NCBI RefSeq assembly: GCF_039595395.1
Contig: NZ_JBCNLP010000001.1
Location: forward strand, 2,356,001-2,420,000
Origin: Novosphingobium sp.
GTDB lineage: Bacteria; Pseudomonadota; Alphaproteobacteria; Sphingomonadales; Sphingomonadaceae
Reading direction: 5' to 3'
Length of the DNA: 64,000 nt
Shown here: positions 62,019-64,000 of the stretch, piece after piece
Numbering within the stretch: the first letter of the stretch is position 1
Layout: the number at the start of each line of letters is the position of its first letter
Translations under genes and position numbers: made by a program
The notes under the pieces: model-generated
The model's database searches: none
What the model saw: the letters and a program-made list of their open reading frames with translations, nothing else
What the model was told of the DNA's origin: nothing

Positions 62019-62681
62019 ATGGTGTCGAACGCCATGCGAGGGCCTCAGGCCAACGAGCGTCGTCAACTCGATCTCTTCACCTCCATGCCAGGACCATGGG
62101 CGCCGCGCGATGCGCAGGACCTCATGTCCTGGCCCTTCTTCAGTCTCGCCAAATCCCGCCGCGTCGCTCCGATCGACTTCCGCATGGGCCATGTCTGGAT
62201 CTCGGTCGAGGCTGTGCCGGAGCACGGCATGGCCACGATCTGGGACGCCGATGTCCTCATCTGGGCTGCCAGCCAGATCGTCGAGGCACTCGATGCCGGG
62301 CGCAAGCCCTCGCGGTTGATGGCCACGACCCCCCACGAAATCCTGACGTTCATCGGTCGAGGCAAAGGCAAGGCGCATTACGACCGCCTCAAATCAGCGC
62401 TTGATCGCCTTCAATCGACCAGCGTGGCGACCTCGATCCGCCTTCCCGAGGGGCGACGGCGGCACCGCTTTTCCTGGATCAACGAATGGCGCGAGACAAG
62501 CGGGAGCGACGGGCGGGTGCACGGCATCGAGCTCATTCTGCCCGACTGGTTCTATGCCGGTGTGCTGGATCGCGCCCTCGTTCTCACCATCGATCGGGCC
62601 TATTTTTCCCTCACCGGAGGGCTCGAACGCTGGCTCTATCGCATGGTGCGCAAGCATGGCGGGCACCAGCGCGGCGGGTGA
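62019..62681 (+). CDS. repA: Replication initiator RepA (probably C-terminally shortened)
   Basis: This 220-residue protein has the plasmid replication-initiator pattern: QLDLFTSMPGPWAPRDAQDL, MSWPFFSLAKSRRVAPIDF, LIWAASQIVEALDAGRKPSR and ALVLTIDRAYFSLTGGLERW. Relatives continue about 60-70 residues beyond RMVRKHGG; here a stop follows RGG at 62679. Downstream frames show no clear continuation, so replication function may be lost. The neighbouring HTH and DUF2285 genes are the usual partners. Confidence 0.85.
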   Translation: MVSNAMRGPQANERRQLDLFTSMPGPWAPRDAQDLMSWPFFSLAKSRRVAPIDFRMGHVWISVEAVPEHGMATIWDADVLIWAASQIVEALDAGRKPSRLMATTPHEILTFIGRGKGKAHYDRLKSALDRLQSTSVATSIRLPEGRRRHRFSWINEWRETSGSDGRVHGIELILPDWFYAGVLDRALVLTIDRAYFSLTGGLERWLYRMVRKHGGHQRGG

Positions 62682-62933
62682 ACGGAGGGCTGCTTCGGAT
62701 GGTTACGATTTTGGCGGTGAAGGACCGCTTTGCCAGCGGGTTCGCACATATTCCATCCGCGAGGTGAGAGGCGAGATGGTTCAGCGCAGTCGAAAAAAGG
62801 TTTGAAAACGGACATTGTATACGGGGAGACAGTGTGTATTATGCATGCAATACAGCGGTAAGCCCATTAGAAAGCCGACGGCCTCTGTTGTCGGGGCGTG
62901 ATCTGTTTTCATGGAGCCTGAGAGATAGCTGGG
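62682..62933. other. Intergenic stretch between repA and the glycosyltransferase
   Basis: About 250 bases; composition falls locally (around 62790-62870). No iteron array or gene was seen. The right border of the plasmid-like block lies here. Confidence 0.4.
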
Positions 62934-64000
62934 ATGGATCAAACTTCAGGCTCACAATGCGGAGTTACGGACCGTGCGCTCTTCGCCACCGCGATTGTCG
63001 TCATGCTGCTGCATGCGGCAATGGGCTCGCGCTATGATCTTTTCCGTGACGAACTCTATTTCATCGTGTGCGGTCAGCATCCGGCCTTCGGCTATGCCGA
63101 TCAGCCGCCACTGGTGCCGCTGCTCGCCGCCAGCTTCTACAAGCTCGGGCTGGGGGCCTTTGGCGTTCGCCTCCCGGTCGCCATGTCGGCTGGCGCGATG
63201 GTCGTTCTGGCAGCGCGTTTCTCGCGAATGCTCGATGCAAGCCGCTTGGCCATTGTCCTTGCCGTCATTGCGGTTTGCATTGCCCCGATGCTACTCGGTC
63301 TGGGTGCGGTGCTGAGCACCACCTCCTTCGATCCGCTAGCCTGGACCATGATCGCCTATTGCCTCGTGCGGGCTATAAGGCGTGGCGAGGACCGGTTCCT
63401 GATCGTGGCCGGGCTGGTTGCGGGCGTCGATCTGGAGATCAAATATGCCGTCCCGTTCTGGGCGGCGGGGCTGGCCATTGGCCTGCTGGCGATGCAGCAA
63501 CGGCGGGTTTTACTGCGCCCCGCCCTGTGGCTGGGGTTGGGGTTGGCGGCGTTGATTGCCCTCCCGTCCTTCCTTTGGCAATGGATGCATGGGTTGCCGT
63601 TCCTCGAACTGATGGCGGCCGCAAGGGACAAGAACGTCGACACGCCGCTCGGTTCTTTCCTGCTCAATCAGATCCACGTGATGAACCCTGTTTTAGCGCC
63701 CATCTGGTTTGCGGGTCTGATCGGGCCGTTCCTTGTCGAGAAACTGAGGGATCTGCGCTTTCTGCCGATCGCCTGCATAGCGGTGTTGGTTTTGACCCGT
63801 CTGGGGCACGGCAAGGATTATTATCTCGCGGCCTGCTATCCGACCCTCTTCGTGCTCGGTGCCGTCACCATCGGGGAATGGGCCGCAGCGCGGCGTCCGC
63901 GAATGATGGCAAAGATCGGGGCAGGCGCGGCGATCGCCGTTTCGCTGGCAATGTCGCCCCTTGCCCTACCGGTGCTGCCGCCGCCCCTGCTGGTCGCCTA
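62934..64000 (+). CDS. GT39-type membrane glycosyltransferase (3' end beyond window)
   Basis: The frame runs from an ATG at 62934 to the window edge, about 355 residues. The loop YDLFRDELYFIVCGQHPAFG and YADQPPLVPLL is the signature of ArnT/PMT-like glycosyltransferases with the catalytic acidic residues. At least eight hydrophobic segments follow, and IKYAVPFWAAGLAIG and GKDYYLAACYPTLFVLGA fit. It should transfer a sugar from a lipid-linked donor in the inner membrane; the acceptor is unknown. Confidence 0.9.
   Translation, partial: MDQTSGSQCGVTDRALFATAIVVMLLHAAMGSRYDLFRDELYFIVCGQHPAFGYADQPPLVPLLAASFYKLGLGAFGVRLPVAMSAGAMVVLAARFSRMLDASRLAIVLAVIAVCIAPMLLGLGAVLSTTSFDPLAWTMIAYCLVRAIRRGEDRFLIVAGLVAGVDLEIKYAVPFWAAGLAIGLLAMQQRRVLLRPALWLGLGLAALIALPSFLWQWMHGLPFLELMAAARDKNVDTPLGSFLLNQIHVMNPVLAPIWFAGLIGPFLVEKLRDLRFLPIACIAVLVLTRLGHGKDYYLAACYPTLFVLGAVTIGEWAAARRPRMMAKIGAGAAIAVSLAMSPLALPVLPPPLLVA

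Overview
The window looks like alphaproteobacterial DNA of the order Sphingomonadales (Novosphingobium/Sphingobium-like). Most of it is GC-rich. Two GTTC-N7-GTTC motifs match the LexA box of Alphaproteobacteria. The gene content also fits: ImuA/ImuB, Ku/LigD, a LOV-HTH regulator, an HWE histidine kinase, zinc-less MucR, and DUF736/DUF2958/DUF6499 plasmid genes. No rRNA or tRNA gene was found. The order call rests on protein resemblance, not a search.

Layout. (1) 1-16.5 kb is a DNA-repair and stress region: imuA-imuB with an SOS box, DUF3429, an aldo/keto reductase, SRAP, an AlkB-like dioxygenase with its own SOS box, a lipocalin, two SDRs, LigD, Ku and a TIGR01777 epimerase. A complete IS66 element (4836-8115, 8-bp target duplication) split the divergent SRAP/AlkB pair and carries an extra gene. 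(2) 17-25 kb is a defence island of lower GC. It holds a type II CBASS core on the minus strand (DncV-like cyclase, Cap2 E1-E2, Cap3 JAMM peptidase) with no effector in the operon. Divergent from it is a translationally coupled pair: a degenerate diadenylate-cyclase-like protein and a two-TM/beta-barrel protein of the Cap15 type. A PARIS-like AriA/AriB pair follows. IS relics (an ISL3 C-terminus and a solitary IS21 end) lie in the CBASS intergenic region. (3) 25-36 kb is a membrane-lipid and oxidative-stress locus: GST, peroxiredoxin, DUF2177, two divergent operons with two cyclopropane-synthase-type methyltransferases, DUF1295, an FAD oxidoreductase, DUF1365 and DUF6134, then an ECF sigma/RskA anti-sigma pair, an esterase and a second lipocalin. 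(4) 36.6-48.6 kb is a signalling and light-response locus: HWE kinase and response regulator, a 50-residue DUF2256 protein, an ABC1/UbiB kinase, a GroEL/S1C-protease pseudogene junction, TrpB, DUF393, SDRs, an FeS-type photolyase, a LOV-HTH regulator, FolE and a renalase-like flavoprotein. (5) 48.9-62.7 kb is a worn plasmid or ICE-like segment: an ankyrin pseudogene, an intact IS21 element ending inside a truncated ardC, DUF2958, ParB, MucR with a histone-H1-like tail, DUF736, HU, integrase remnants, Nudix, DUF6499/DUF2285, an AlpA-type HTH and a shortened RepA. A GT39-type glycosyltransferase runs off the right edge.

The genes fall into three working themes. DNA damage: SOS mutagenesis, SRAP, AlkB and NHEJ. 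Phage defence: CBASS plus its divergent pair, and PARIS. Light or singlet-oxygen stress: ECF/RskA, fatty-acid modification, photolyase, LOV-HTH, FolE and DUF2256. The most unusual feature is the divergent DAC-like/2TM-beta pair beside an effector-less type II CBASS core.
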